Assembly: GCA_964458805.1 (NCBI GenBank)
Contig: CAYWKH010000038.1
Span: forward strand, 1 to 18,585
DNA length: 18,585 bases
Direction: 5' to 3'
From: JAAYLU01 sp964458805
Lineage (GTDB): Bacteria > Synergistota > Synergistia > Synergistales > Aminobacteriaceae
Part shown: positions 1 to 6,291 of the stretch, piece by piece
Position numbering within the stretch: position 1 is the first letter of the stretch
Layout of the letters: each line of letters begins with the position of its first letter
The notes under the pieces: generated by a model
What the model was told of the DNA's origin: nothing
What the model saw: the letters and a program-made list of their open reading frames with translations, nothing else
The model's database searches: none
Translations under genes and position numbers: made by a program

Positions 1-256
1 TGTACCAAAGGTTTTGCGGGGAAAAACCGGCGATTCCGGGAAACTCTCGTCTTAGATCCGCTGACAGGTTCTCCACGACCGACCGTCCCCATCCGGCTTC
101 ATCCTACCGTTCGGCGATCATCCTGCCAATATCCCAGTACAGCCCTACCAGCTCCGTGTTGACCGCTTTCAGCGCTGCGTACTGCGCAGAACGGACACGC
201 TCCTTAACCTCGGCCAGGAGTTGCGCATAGTCCGCGCCTTGAGTGATCTCAGTCAT
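1..256 (-). pseudogene. DUF1016/YhcG-type PDDEXK nuclease gene, 5' part, interrupted by in-frame amber codon
   Basis: The start is ATG at 256-254, preceded by a strong AAAGGAG ribosome binding site (265-271) with an 8-base spacer. The first 50 codons read as the DUF1016 N-terminal domain, with motifs AALKAVNTELVGLYWDIGR and then MIAER. A TAG stop follows at 106-104. Reading on in the same frame to the window edge restores the family sequence (DEAGWGRSVVENLSADLRRE, then EFPGIAGFSPQNLWY). The family usually has Q at the stop position, so a single CAG-to-TAG change is the simplest explanation. The rest of the gene, including the expected C-terminal nuclease domain, lies outside the window. DUF1016/YhcG proteins are PDDEXK-like nucleases often found near mobile or restriction genes. 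It could be a true pseudogene, a sequencing error, or a suppressed amber; family assignment is confident. Confidence 0.82.
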
Positions 257-634
257 GGCTGTCGCTCCTTTCGTCAGGGGGCTCGATCGTTTTCGCGGCG
301 TCAGGAAGATTGAGTCCTTATAATGGTGCAAATTCGAATCGAGTCCTTCGCTCAGGCCTCGGTTATGATGCAGCCTGGAAACTATTATCATATCGAGGAT
401 GCCTCCCTGCTTCAAAGGCAAAGCGGGACTCCGCGTACTAATGGCTCGGATCAATACTACACTGGAAGCGGAACTTTTGCACGGTCCGTTCTCAAAAGAC
501 GGAAACGGCTTCCGGAAGGGAAATGGCAACGAGGAAATGCGGATCACCGAGGCCAGGCCGGCTTGACGGACCGGCGTCCAGCCGCGACAATGGACGGAGG
601 TCAGTAGGCTGAAATTTCCAAGGGGGCGATTCAT
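257..634. other. Intergenic stretch without a supportable gene
   Basis: This region has clearly lower G+C than the pyr operon downstream. It separates the divergent DUF1016 remnant from the molbindin gene. Open frames exist on both strands but lack ribosome binding sites and recognisable domains. A perfect TATAAT hexamer lies at 319-324 on the plus strand, but I see no acceptable -35 partner. GAGTCCTT occurs twice (312-319 and 341-348). A 41-codon frame at 441-566 faintly resembles the N-terminus of an IS256-type transposase; it is discussed as a finding and is not called a gene. Confidence 0.5.
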
Positions 635-841
635 ATGAGACTTAGCGCGAGAAACCAGCTCAAGGGGAAGGTCACTGCGATAAAAGAGGGCGCGGTGGAG
701 GCCCAGGTCACGGTCGACATCGGCGGCCAGTCGATAGTGTCGGTTGTCACGGTCGACTCGGTGAAGAACCTCGGCATAACTGCGGGCTCGGAGGTCGTGG
801 CCGTGATAAAGGCCGACAGCGTTATGCTGGGGGTCGAATAG
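635..841 (+). CDS. Molbindin: single Mop/TOBE-domain molybdate-binding protein
   Basis: The 68-residue protein is one complete Mop (TOBE) domain. It opens with the family signature SARNQLKGKVTAIKEGAV, continues with a beta-strand core (EAQVTVDIGG and SIVSVVTVDSV), and ends with the typical SEVVAVIKADSVMLGVE. Stand-alone molbindins assemble into oligomeric rings that bind oxyanions such as molybdate or tungstate, for cytoplasmic storage or homeostasis. The start is ATG 635 with AGGGGG at 621-626. It lies upstream of the pyr leader on the same strand but has no functional link to pyrimidines. No modABC genes are visible nearby. I see no U-tract terminator after it, only a GGGCG/CGCCC stem at 865-882, so read-through into the pyr leader is possible. 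Family assignment is strong; tungstate versus molybdate cannot be told. Confidence 0.88.
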   Translation: MRLSARNQLKGKVTAIKEGAVEAQVTVDIGGQSIVSVVTVDSVKNLGITAGSEVVAVIKADSVMLGVE

Positions 842-888
842 TCGGAATACTATTTCTTTCGATGGGGCGCGCAAAAACGCCCGGATTG

Positions 889-897
889 TGGTATCCT
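889..897 (+). promoter_or_regulatory. Possible extended -10 promoter for the pyr leader
   Basis: TGG followed by TATCCT gives an extended -10 element about 7 bases before a plausible start near 904. That would leave a short untranslated stretch before the leader-peptide ribosome binding site at 915-922. No good -35 hexamer sits 16-18 bases upstream, so this is only a candidate. A similar TGGTATGAT lies before the EamA gene. Confidence 0.35.
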
Positions 898-930
898 TCC
901 TCCAGCAAAAAATGAGAGGGGGAAGCCGCG

Positions 931-1062
931 ATGCCAGCTTGTGCTCAGGCCCCGGACACGGGGCGCAGGCCTCCTCTTTTTTATCGTCGGACGATGTGTT
1001 GCGAGCCTTTCTCCCGTCGGGAGAGGGGCTCTTTTTTTTATCGAAGGGGGATGGTATGGTGA
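931..1062 (+). CDS. Putative pyr operon leader peptide (PyrL-like)
   Basis: This is a 43-codon reading frame with a very good ribosome binding site, AGAGGGGG at 915-922, 8 bases before ATG 931. It runs through both U-tracts of the leader. The first encodes PPLFYRR (codons 14-20) and the second, which is the terminator U-tract, encodes GSFFYRR (codons 33-39). The frame stops at TGA 1060-1062, overlapping the pyrR start codon (1056) by 7 bases. E. coli pyrBI has a 44-residue leader peptide in which a U-rich pause site and the terminator are likewise inside the translated frame. There, ribosome/polymerase coupling under low UTP prevents terminator formation. The peptide itself probably has no function; its translation does. 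I infer the same logic here from layout, since the peptide sequence is not homologous. Translational coupling to pyrR is an additional likely effect. Confidence 0.66.
   Translation: MPACAQAPDTGRRPPLFYRRTMCCEPFSRRERGSFFYRRGMVW
949..982 (+). promoter_or_regulatory. Leader hairpin and first U-tract (candidate RNA polymerase pause site)
   Basis: GCCCC (949-953) and GGGGC (960-964) form a 5-bp stem with a GGACAC loop. CTCC then leads into T6 at 977-982. The tract lies 20 bases upstream of the true terminator stem. In addition, CCTCCTCT (970-977) can pair over 8 bp, with one G-U, to the leader ribosome binding site AGAGGGGG (915-922). In the pyrBI paradigm a U-rich tract upstream of the attenuator makes polymerase pause when UTP is scarce. 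This element occupies that position. Function is inferred. Confidence 0.5.
1003..1039 (+). terminator. Intrinsic terminator (attenuator) in the pyr leader
   Basis: GAGCCTTTCTCCC (1003-1015) pairs completely with GGGAGAGGGGCTC (1019-1031) around a 3-base GTC loop. The result is a 13-bp stem with two G-U pairs. It is followed immediately by eight T residues (1032-1039). It ends 16 bases before the pyrR start and lies wholly inside the leader-peptide frame. A strong terminator placed just ahead of the first gene of the operon must act as an attenuator, because otherwise the operon would not be read from this leader. Confidence 0.88.
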
Positions 1063-1649
1063 AAAGCAAGTCAGGGCAGGGGTGGTCCTGCAAGGCGACG
1101 GTCATGTCCGAGGGGGACATGGAGCGGGCGCTTCGCCGAATCGCGGTGGAGGTAGTCGAGAGGAACAGGGGACTTGACGGCGTGGTCCTGCTTGGAATTC
1201 AGAGGCGCGGCGTTCACCTGGCGGCTCGCCTGGCGGAGATGCTCGGGGCGGTCGAGGGGACGGAGGTCCCGACGGGAGAGCTGGACATAACCCTCTACCG
1301 CGACGACATCTCCACACTCTCGGATCAGCCGGTGGTGCGCAGCACGAGCCTCCCGTGCGATATTACGGGCAGGCGAGTGGTGCTGGTGGACGACGTGCTG
1401 TACACCGGGCGCACGGTTCGGGCGGCGCTGGACGCGATCACGGACCTAGGCAGGCCGGAGAGGGTGCAGCTCGCGGTGCTGGTCGACCGGGGTCACAGGG
1501 AGCTGCCGATAGCGGCGGACTACGTGGGAAGAGCCGTCCCCACCTCCCGCCAGGAGAGCGTGGAGGTGCGGGTGAGGGAGCTTGACGGAGAGGACTCGGT
1601 CGTCATCTGCGAACGCAAGGGAGGTACGGGCGGTGGAGTGGAGGCATAG
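1056..1649 (+). CDS. pyrR: PyrR: bifunctional pyr operon regulator / uracil phosphoribosyltransferase
   Basis: This 197-residue type I phosphoribosyltransferase carries the PRPP-binding motif RVVLVDDVLYTGRT. The N-terminal RIAVEVVERNRGLDGVVLLG and IQRRGVHLAARLAE segments are typical of PyrR. In Gram-positive bacteria PyrR binds pyr mRNA when UMP/UTP is high and promotes termination or blocks translation; many members also convert uracil to UMP. ATG 1056 is chosen because AAGGGGG (1044-1050) lies 5 bases upstream. The frame stays open back through the attenuator, but upstream codons would translate a terminator. It is the first gene of the UMP operon and overlaps the leader peptide stop (7 bases) and the pyrB start (17 bases). 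No clear Bacillus-type PyrR-binding loop was found in the leader, so its RNA target is uncertain. Confidence 0.92.
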   Translation: MVKSKSGQGWSCKATVMSEGDMERALRRIAVEVVERNRGLDGVVLLGIQRRGVHLAARLAEMLGAVEGTEVPTGELDITLYRDDISTLSDQPVVRSTSLPCDITGRRVVLVDDVLYTGRTVRAALDAITDLGRPERVQLAVLVDRGHRELPIAADYVGRAVPTSRQESVEVRVRELDGEDSVVICERKGGTGGGVEA

Positions 1650-2559
1650 GAACCTGATCGGCCTGGAGGGGTGGACCAGGGAGGAGCTTCTGTTCTTCCT
1701 GGAGCAGGCCAACTACATGGAGGAGATCATAAACCGCCCGATCAAGAAGGCGCCCGCCCTGCGCGGCAAGATGGTGGTAAACTGCTTCTTCGAGAACTCC
1801 ACCAGGACGCGGGTTTCGTTCGAGATGGCGGGGAAGATGCTCTCCGCCGACGTGGTCAACTGGTCCTCCTCCGGGTCCAGCGCCGCGAAGGGGGAGACTC
1901 TGCGCGACACGGCCTGGACGCTGGAGTCCATGGGAGCGGACGCGGTGGTGGTGCGCCACGGGCAGGTGGGGGTGCCCGACTACCTGGCGAAGAAGCTGCG
2001 CAGCGCGGCGATCATCAACGCCGGTGACGGCACCAACGGCCACCCGACCCAGGCCCTGCTCGACCTTCACAGCGCCTGGAAGAGGCTCGGCGACCTGAAC
2101 GGCGCGAAGATGGCGATCATCGGCGACGTTCTGCACAGCCGCGTGGCCAGGTCGGACATACAGGCGTTCCGCAGGATGGGCGTCTCCGTCACGCTCTGCG
2201 GCCCTGCGACCCTTATGCCGGAGGACACCGACTCTATCGGCGTGGAGTACGTCCCGGACGTCCGGGAGGCCGCGCGCGGGGCGGACATACTCTACTTCCT
2301 GAGGATACAGGCGGAGCGTCAGGAGGCGGGGCTGATCCCCTCGACGGACGAGTATCACAGGAGGTGGGGCGCGAACGACTCCATTGTCGCGCTGGCCTCG
2401 AAGAACGCGGTGGTGATGCACCCGGGCCCGATGAACCGCGGAGTGGAGATAGCCTCCTCCGTCGCCGACGGCCCGAACAGCGTCATCCTGGGCCAGGTGC
2501 GCAGCGGCGTCGCCGTCCGCATGGCCCTTCTGTATCTCTGCCTCGGGGGTGCGCGATGA
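1633..2559 (+). CDS. pyrB: Aspartate carbamoyltransferase catalytic subunit
   Basis: It condenses carbamoyl phosphate with L-aspartate to carbamoyl aspartate, the first committed step to UMP, in the cytoplasm. Family signatures are the carbamoyl-phosphate loop FFENSTRTRVSFE (near residues 52-64), the second active-site loop SSSGSSAAKGE with Lys 86, HPTQALLDL (137-145), GDVLHSRVARS, and HPGPMNRGVEI near the C-terminus. I place the start at GTG 1633, because a very strong AAGGGAGGT (1617-1625) sits 7 bases upstream; this gives 308 residues, the normal family length. A longer frame back to 1582 would add unrelated residues. The start overlaps the end of pyrR by 17 bases. No pyrI regulatory subunit gene follows, so the enzyme probably works as a simple trimer or in complex with PyrC. 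Confidence 0.95.
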   Translation: MEWRHRNLIGLEGWTREELLFFLEQANYMEEIINRPIKKAPALRGKMVVNCFFENSTRTRVSFEMAGKMLSADVVNWSSSGSSAAKGETLRDTAWTLESMGADAVVVRHGQVGVPDYLAKKLRSAAIINAGDGTNGHPTQALLDLHSAWKRLGDLNGAKMAIIGDVLHSRVARSDIQAFRRMGVSVTLCGPATLMPEDTDSIGVEYVPDVREAARGADILYFLRIQAERQEAGLIPSTDEYHRRWGANDSIVALASKNAVVMHPGPMNRGVEIASSVADGPNSVILGQVRSGVAVRMALLYLCLGGAR

Positions 2560-3863
2560 GCATCATACTCAAGAACGGCGTGGTCTTCGACGGCTTCGCC
2601 CTGGGGACGGAGCGCGAGGACATCCTGGTTAAGGACGGGGTCGTGGCACGCAGGGGCGCGGGGCTGGCGGAGGAAGGGGCCAATGTGGTCGACTGCGCCG
2701 GGCGCATCGTCTGCCCCGGCTTCATCGACCTGCACGCGCACTTCCGCGACCCTGGCTTCGAGTGGCGGGAGGACATGACGAGCGGGGCCAGGGCGGCGGC
2801 CGCCGGAGGCTACACCACGGTGGTGGCGATGCCGAACACGGAGCCGGCGGTTGACACGCAGGTCGCTGTCGAGTACGTGATCTCCCGCGGCGAGTCCGCC
2901 GGAGGGGCGCGCGTGCTGCCGGCGGCGTGCGTCAGCAGGGGGCGCAAGGGCGTCAGGATAGCGGAGCTCGGCCTGATGGCGCAGTCCGGCGCCGTGTTCT
3001 TCACCGACGACGGCTCGCCCGTGTCCAACGCCGGTCTCTTGAAGACCGCGCTGCGCTACGCAAGGGACCTCGAGGTCAGGATAATGGAGCACCCGGAGGA
3101 GCCCTCGCTCACCGAAGGAGCGCAGGTGAACGAGGGCGCCGTCTCCGCCTCGTCCGGGCTGAAGGGTTGGCCGTCCTCGGCCGAGGTCATCGACATCGAG
3201 AGGGGCATCGCCCTGTGTCGCGAGACGGACTCCCCCGTCCACTTCACGCACGTGAGCACGGAGCACGGGATCGACGCGATACGGCGAGCCAAGAGAGAGG
3301 GGCTGCCGGTCTCCTGCGACGTAACCCCGCACCACCTGTCGCTTGACGAGAACTACGTGCTGGTGGGGCGCTTCTCCTCGACCTACAAGGTCAACCCCCC
3401 CCTGAGGACGCGCAGGGACGTGAAGATGCTCTGGGAGGCCGTCGAGGACGGCACTGCCGACGCGATCGCTACCGATCACAGCCCGTATCACATGGACGAC
3501 AAGGACGTGCCCTTCCAGGAGGCGCCGTTCGGCATCGCCTCTATCGAGTGCTCGGTGGCGGTGGTGCTGGACACGTGGAGAAAGCTGGGCAGCCCCGTGC
3601 CCCTGGAGCGGCTTCTGTCGCTCTTCACCTCGGGGCCGGGCGCGCTGCTGCCGAGGTCGTGGCGCTCGCTCGGCGCGCTGAGGGAGGGGGCGCGGGCGGA
3701 CGTGACGGTTATCGACATGGAGGAGGTCAGGACAGTGGACGTGCGCGAGTGGAAGAGCAAGGCCCGCGTATGCCCGTGGAGCGGGGAGATGCTCCAGGGG
3801 TGGCCGGTTCTCGCCATGGTCGACGGGCGGATAAGGATGAATCGGCTGGAGGAAGTCAAATGA
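2556..3863 (+). CDS. pyrC: Dihydroorotase (type I, zinc-dependent)
   Basis: It cyclises carbamoyl aspartate to dihydroorotate. The 435-residue amidohydrolase has all the expected metal and catalytic positions. These are HxH in DLHAHFRDP (His 60, His 62), the TDDGSPVSN aspartates (151-152), MEHPEE (His 179), HFTHVSTEHG (His 229/232), TPHHLSL, and ATDHSPY (Asp 307). This pattern fits the bacterial type I enzymes (Bacillus/Aquifex class) rather than the shorter E. coli type. ATG 2556 overlaps the pyrB stop in an ATGA junction, which implies translational coupling. A weak GGGGGT precedes it. The frame is open further upstream inside pyrB, but dihydroorotases begin directly with the strand seen here (IILKNGVVFDG). 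Confidence 0.95.
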   Translation: MSIILKNGVVFDGFALGTEREDILVKDGVVARRGAGLAEEGANVVDCAGRIVCPGFIDLHAHFRDPGFEWREDMTSGARAAAAGGYTTVVAMPNTEPAVDTQVAVEYVISRGESAGGARVLPAACVSRGRKGVRIAELGLMAQSGAVFFTDDGSPVSNAGLLKTALRYARDLEVRIMEHPEEPSLTEGAQVNEGAVSASSGLKGWPSSAEVIDIERGIALCRETDSPVHFTHVSTEHGIDAIRRAKREGLPVSCDVTPHHLSLDENYVLVGRFSSTYKVNPPLRTRRDVKMLWEAVEDGTADAIATDHSPYHMDDKDVPFQEAPFGIASIECSVAVVLDTWRKLGSPVPLERLLSLFTSGPGALLPRSWRSLGALREGARADVTVIDMEEVRTVDVREWKSKARVCPWSGEMLQGWPVLAMVDGRIRMNRLEEVK

Positions 3864-4651
3864 GCGGCGAGGCGGCCCGCGACCACGAGGCGAGGGTGGC
3901 CGGAGCGCGGTTGCTGGGCGACGGCACCGCCCTGCTGGCGGTGGAGTGCGGGGCGGTGGCGGACTCTGCAACTCCCGGACAGTTCGTCATGGTCAGGGCC
4001 GGGAGCTGCTCGGACCCGTTCCTGGGGCGGCCGCTGGCAGTGGCGGAGGCCTCCGGGGGCATATTCAAGCTGGCGTTCAGGGTGGTCGGCAGGGGGACCG
4101 AGCTGCTGGCGGCGAAGCGTCAGGGGGACCCCCTGACCGTGAGAGGGCCGCTTGGCAGGGGGTTCTTCGACCGCGCGGGCGACACGCCCGCCAGTGTCTT
4201 TCTCGCGGGGGGCGGGGTGGGCGCGGTCCCCCTGGTCTTCGCGGCGAGGCGGCTGGGCTTGGCGAGGATCGCGGGCGCGACGGCGGGCGTCTCCGGCGCG
4301 GGCTGGGAGGGGTTCGCCGACTGGCTGAGGGAGGCCCTGCCCAGGGTGGACCTGCACTCGGACGACGGCAGCGTGGGGAAGGCGGGGACGGCGCTCGACG
4401 GCCTCCCCCGCTCACTGCCACCGGACGCGGAGATCTGGGCCTGCGGGCCGGTCGGGATGCTGCGGGCACTGACCGGGAGATTTCAGCGCGACGAGGACAG
4501 GATCAGGGTCTCGCTCGAGTCGAGGATGGCGTGCGGGGTCGGCGGATGCCTCGGGTGCGTGGTCCCGACCGCGAGCGGCAATCGCAGGGTCTGCACGGAC
4601 GGCCCTGTTTTCGCCGCCGGGGAGGTGCTGTGGGATGAGCTTGAGGGCTGA
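3860..4651 (+). CDS. pyrK: Dihydroorotate dehydrogenase B electron transfer subunit
   Basis: The 263-residue FAD/[2Fe-2S] subunit passes electrons from PyrD to NAD+. In order it shows an FAD-binding barrel with PGQFVMVRAG and LGRPLAVAEA (RPxA flavin motif near residue 57), a nucleotide-binding domain with FLAGGGVGAVPL (near 115-124) and ACGPVGML (194-201), and the cluster-binding SRMACGVGGCLGC (Cys 225, 230, 233) followed by RVCTDGPVF (Cys 245). All four cluster cysteines are present. ATG 3860 overlaps the pyrC stop in an ATGA junction. Adjacency to pyrD, with a 17-base overlap, identifies the class 1B heterotetramer, typical of anaerobes and Firmicutes-like pathways using NAD+. Confidence 0.94.
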   Translation: MSGEAARDHEARVAGARLLGDGTALLAVECGAVADSATPGQFVMVRAGSCSDPFLGRPLAVAEASGGIFKLAFRVVGRGTELLAAKRQGDPLTVRGPLGRGFFDRAGDTPASVFLAGGGVGAVPLVFAARRLGLARIAGATAGVSGAGWEGFADWLREALPRVDLHSDDGSVGKAGTALDGLPRSLPPDAEIWACGPVGMLRALTGRFQRDEDRIRVSLESRMACGVGGCLGCVVPTASGNRRVCTDGPVFAAGEVLWDELEG

Positions 4652-5555
4652 CCTGTCCATCGAGGTGGGAGGCTTGAAGCTGGCCTCCCCGGTGATAATC
4701 GCGTCCGGGGTGTGGCCGCAGGATGCGGAGTTCTGGTCGCCCGGGAGGCTCGAGGGGGTCGGCGGGCTGTGCACCAAGGCCGTCGGGCTCAAGCCCCGGG
4801 CGGGCAACAGGGGCCCGCGGGTCCACGAGACCCCGTGCGGGTTGCTGAACAGCGTGGGGCTTCAGAACGCCGGCATGGCGTCCTTTATCAAGAACTACCT
4901 GCCGGTGGCGCGCTGCGCCGGGCGTCCCTTCCTGGTAAACCTGATAATGGAGTCGGAGCGCGAGGTGCGCGAGAGCCTCGCCGCCCTGCGGGACGCTCCT
5001 GATGTCCCTGCGGTCGAGCTGAACATATCCTGCCCGAACGTGGAGGGCGACAACATGGAGTGGGGGCTGCGCCCGGAGGGGGCGGCCCTGGCCGTGCGAA
5101 TAGCGCGAAGCGAGTGGGGCGGCCCCCTGTGGGTGAAGCTCACCCCGCAGTCTCCCTACCTCGCGGCCGCGGCGAAGGCGGCGGAGGACGAGGGGGCGGA
5201 CGCGGTCGTGTGCGGCAACACCTGGCTGGGGATGGCGATGGACATTGACAGAAGACGCCCGGTGTTCCGGAGGGTCGTCGCTGGGCTCTCCGGCCCCGCT
5301 GTCTTTCCCCTCGCGCTGCGGACTGTGTGGCAGGTGAGCGGGGCTGTCTCGATCCCGGTGGTAGGCTGCGGGGGCGTGTCCTGCTGGCGCGACGCCGCGG
5401 CGATGCTCATGGCGGGCGCGTCCGCTGTGGAGGTCGGGGCGGCGCTGTTCACGGACCTTGAGCTTCCGCGAAAGATCGCAGACGGGCTGTCCGCCTGGAT
5501 GGCGGAGCAGAAAATCGAGGGCGTGTCCGGGCTGGTCGGCCTGGGCCGCCGCTGA
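4635..5555 (+). CDS. pyrD: Dihydroorotate dehydrogenase, class 1B catalytic subunit
   Basis: The 306-residue FMN-binding TIM barrel oxidises dihydroorotate to orotate. Motifs are the N-terminal ASPVIIASGVW, substrate loop LLNSVGLQNAG, NISCPNVEG with the class 1 catalytic cysteine (Cys 133), WVKLTPQS, and the C-terminal FMN phosphate site VVGCGGVSCWRDAAAML plus SAVEVGAALF. The cysteine base and the preceding pyrK gene show it is class 1B, not the quinone-linked class 2. ATG 4635 lies inside the end of pyrK with GGGGAGGTG (4619-4627) 7 bases ahead, so the two subunits are likely made in equal amounts. A 19-base gap follows before pyrF, the only real gap among the pyr genes. Confidence 0.95.
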   Translation: MSLRADLSIEVGGLKLASPVIIASGVWPQDAEFWSPGRLEGVGGLCTKAVGLKPRAGNRGPRVHETPCGLLNSVGLQNAGMASFIKNYLPVARCAGRPFLVNLIMESEREVRESLAALRDAPDVPAVELNISCPNVEGDNMEWGLRPEGAALAVRIARSEWGGPLWVKLTPQSPYLAAAAKAAEDEGADAVVCGNTWLGMAMDIDRRRPVFRRVVAGLSGPAVFPLALRTVWQVSGAVSIPVVGCGGVSCWRDAAAMLMAGASAVEVGAALFTDLELPRKIADGLSAWMAEQKIEGVSGLVGLGRR

Positions 5556-5574
5556 TCGGCTGGAGGGAAACGGT

Positions 5575-6291
5575 ATGAGAGAAGGACTTGATCACCTGAT
5601 CCTGGCGCTCGACGTGGAGCGCCCCGACGAGGGAAAGGAGCTGCTCTCGTCCCTCCGGGGCGGGCTGAAATACGTGAAGATAGGACACCGGCTCTACGCC
5701 CGCGGAGGTACGCCCTTCCTGAGGGAGGTGAGGGAGATGGGGCTGTCGATCTTCCTCGACCTCAAGCTGCACGACATCCCCAACACCGTCTCCCGGGCCG
5801 TGGACGAGCTCGCGGAACAGGGGCTGTGGGCGCTGACCCTGCACTGCGCGGGGGGCAGGCGCATGCTCGAGGAGGCGCGCAGGGGTAGGGAAAAATGCGG
5901 ATCGGGCATGTCGCTGCTCGGGGTGACCGTGCTGACCAGCTTCGACGAGGCCTCGTGGGAGGAGGTCTCCCCCGGATGCCCCCTCTCCGAGGCTCTGAGA
6001 GCGCGGGCGGCCCTTTGCAAAGAGACGGGGATGGACGGACTGGTCTGCTCCCCGCTGGACCTCGCCGCGGTGCGCGCATCGGCCCCGGGCCTGTTCACCG
6101 TGGTCCCCGGCGTGCGTCCGCGCAGCGCCGACGACGACCAGGCCAGGGTGGCGACCCCACGGGAGGCTGTCGCCTCGGGCGCCGACTACATAGTCGTCGG
6201 CAGGCCGATACTGGGCGCGCCCGACAGGGGCGAGGCGGTCGAGAGGATGGCGCTTGAAATCGAGGAGGGGCTTGGATGCAGGAAGATCTAG
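5575..6291 (+). CDS. pyrF: Orotidine 5'-phosphate decarboxylase
   Basis: It decarboxylates OMP to UMP, the last step of the pathway. The 238-residue protein has the group I signature FLDLKLHDIPNTV, containing the DxKxxD catalytic array (Asp 62, Lys 64, Asp 67). It also has KYVKIGHRLY (Lys 35) and the phosphate-binding C-terminal stretch VVPGVRPRSADDDQARVATP with YIVVGRPI. ATG 5575 follows GGAGGG (5562-5567) at a 7-base spacing. The frame is open further upstream within pyrD, but those residues are not part of the family. The stop lies 16 bases inside pyrE, so the decarboxylase and phosphoribosyltransferase, which act on successive intermediates, are translationally coupled. Confidence 0.95.
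   Translation: MREGLDHLILALDVERPDEGKELLSSLRGGLKYVKIGHRLYARGGTPFLREVREMGLSIFLDLKLHDIPNTVSRAVDELAEQGLWALTLHCAGGRRMLEEARRGREKCGSGMSLLGVTVLTSFDEASWEEVSPGCPLSEALRARAALCKETGMDGLVCSPLDLAAVRASAPGLFTVVPGVRPRSADDDQARVATPREAVASGADYIVVGRPILGAPDRGEAVERMALEIEEGLGCRKI

Noticed and set aside
104..106. Amber codon as a pyrrolysine site
   Set aside because: The nuclease family has glutamine here and there is no sign of a PYLIS-like structure or pyl genes in the window; a point mutation is simpler.
312..348. Direct repeat GAGTCCTT, two copies 29 bases apart
   Set aside because: Eight bases only, no further copies or spacer regularity; not a CRISPR or clear operator.
323..607. 94-codon plus-strand frame in the left intergenic region
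   Set aside because: It has no ribosome binding site, no domain, and composition unlike a protein. Its start overlaps the TATAAT-like hexamer.
864..882. GGGCG/CGCCC stem after the molbindin gene as terminator
   Set aside because: Only 5 bp with an 8-base loop and no following T-tract; too weak to call.
257..1120. Extension of the DUF1016 reading frame upstream to 1120
   Set aside because: The extension crosses the molbindin gene and the pyr leader on the opposite strand. The strong ribosome binding site and family start are at 256.
2355..3971. Long open frame on the minus strand across pyrB/pyrC/pyrK
   Set aside because: It is antisense to genes with intact catalytic motifs, is very rich in Arg/Pro/His, and has no domain or ribosome binding site. 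It is a codon-bias shadow of high-G+C genes.
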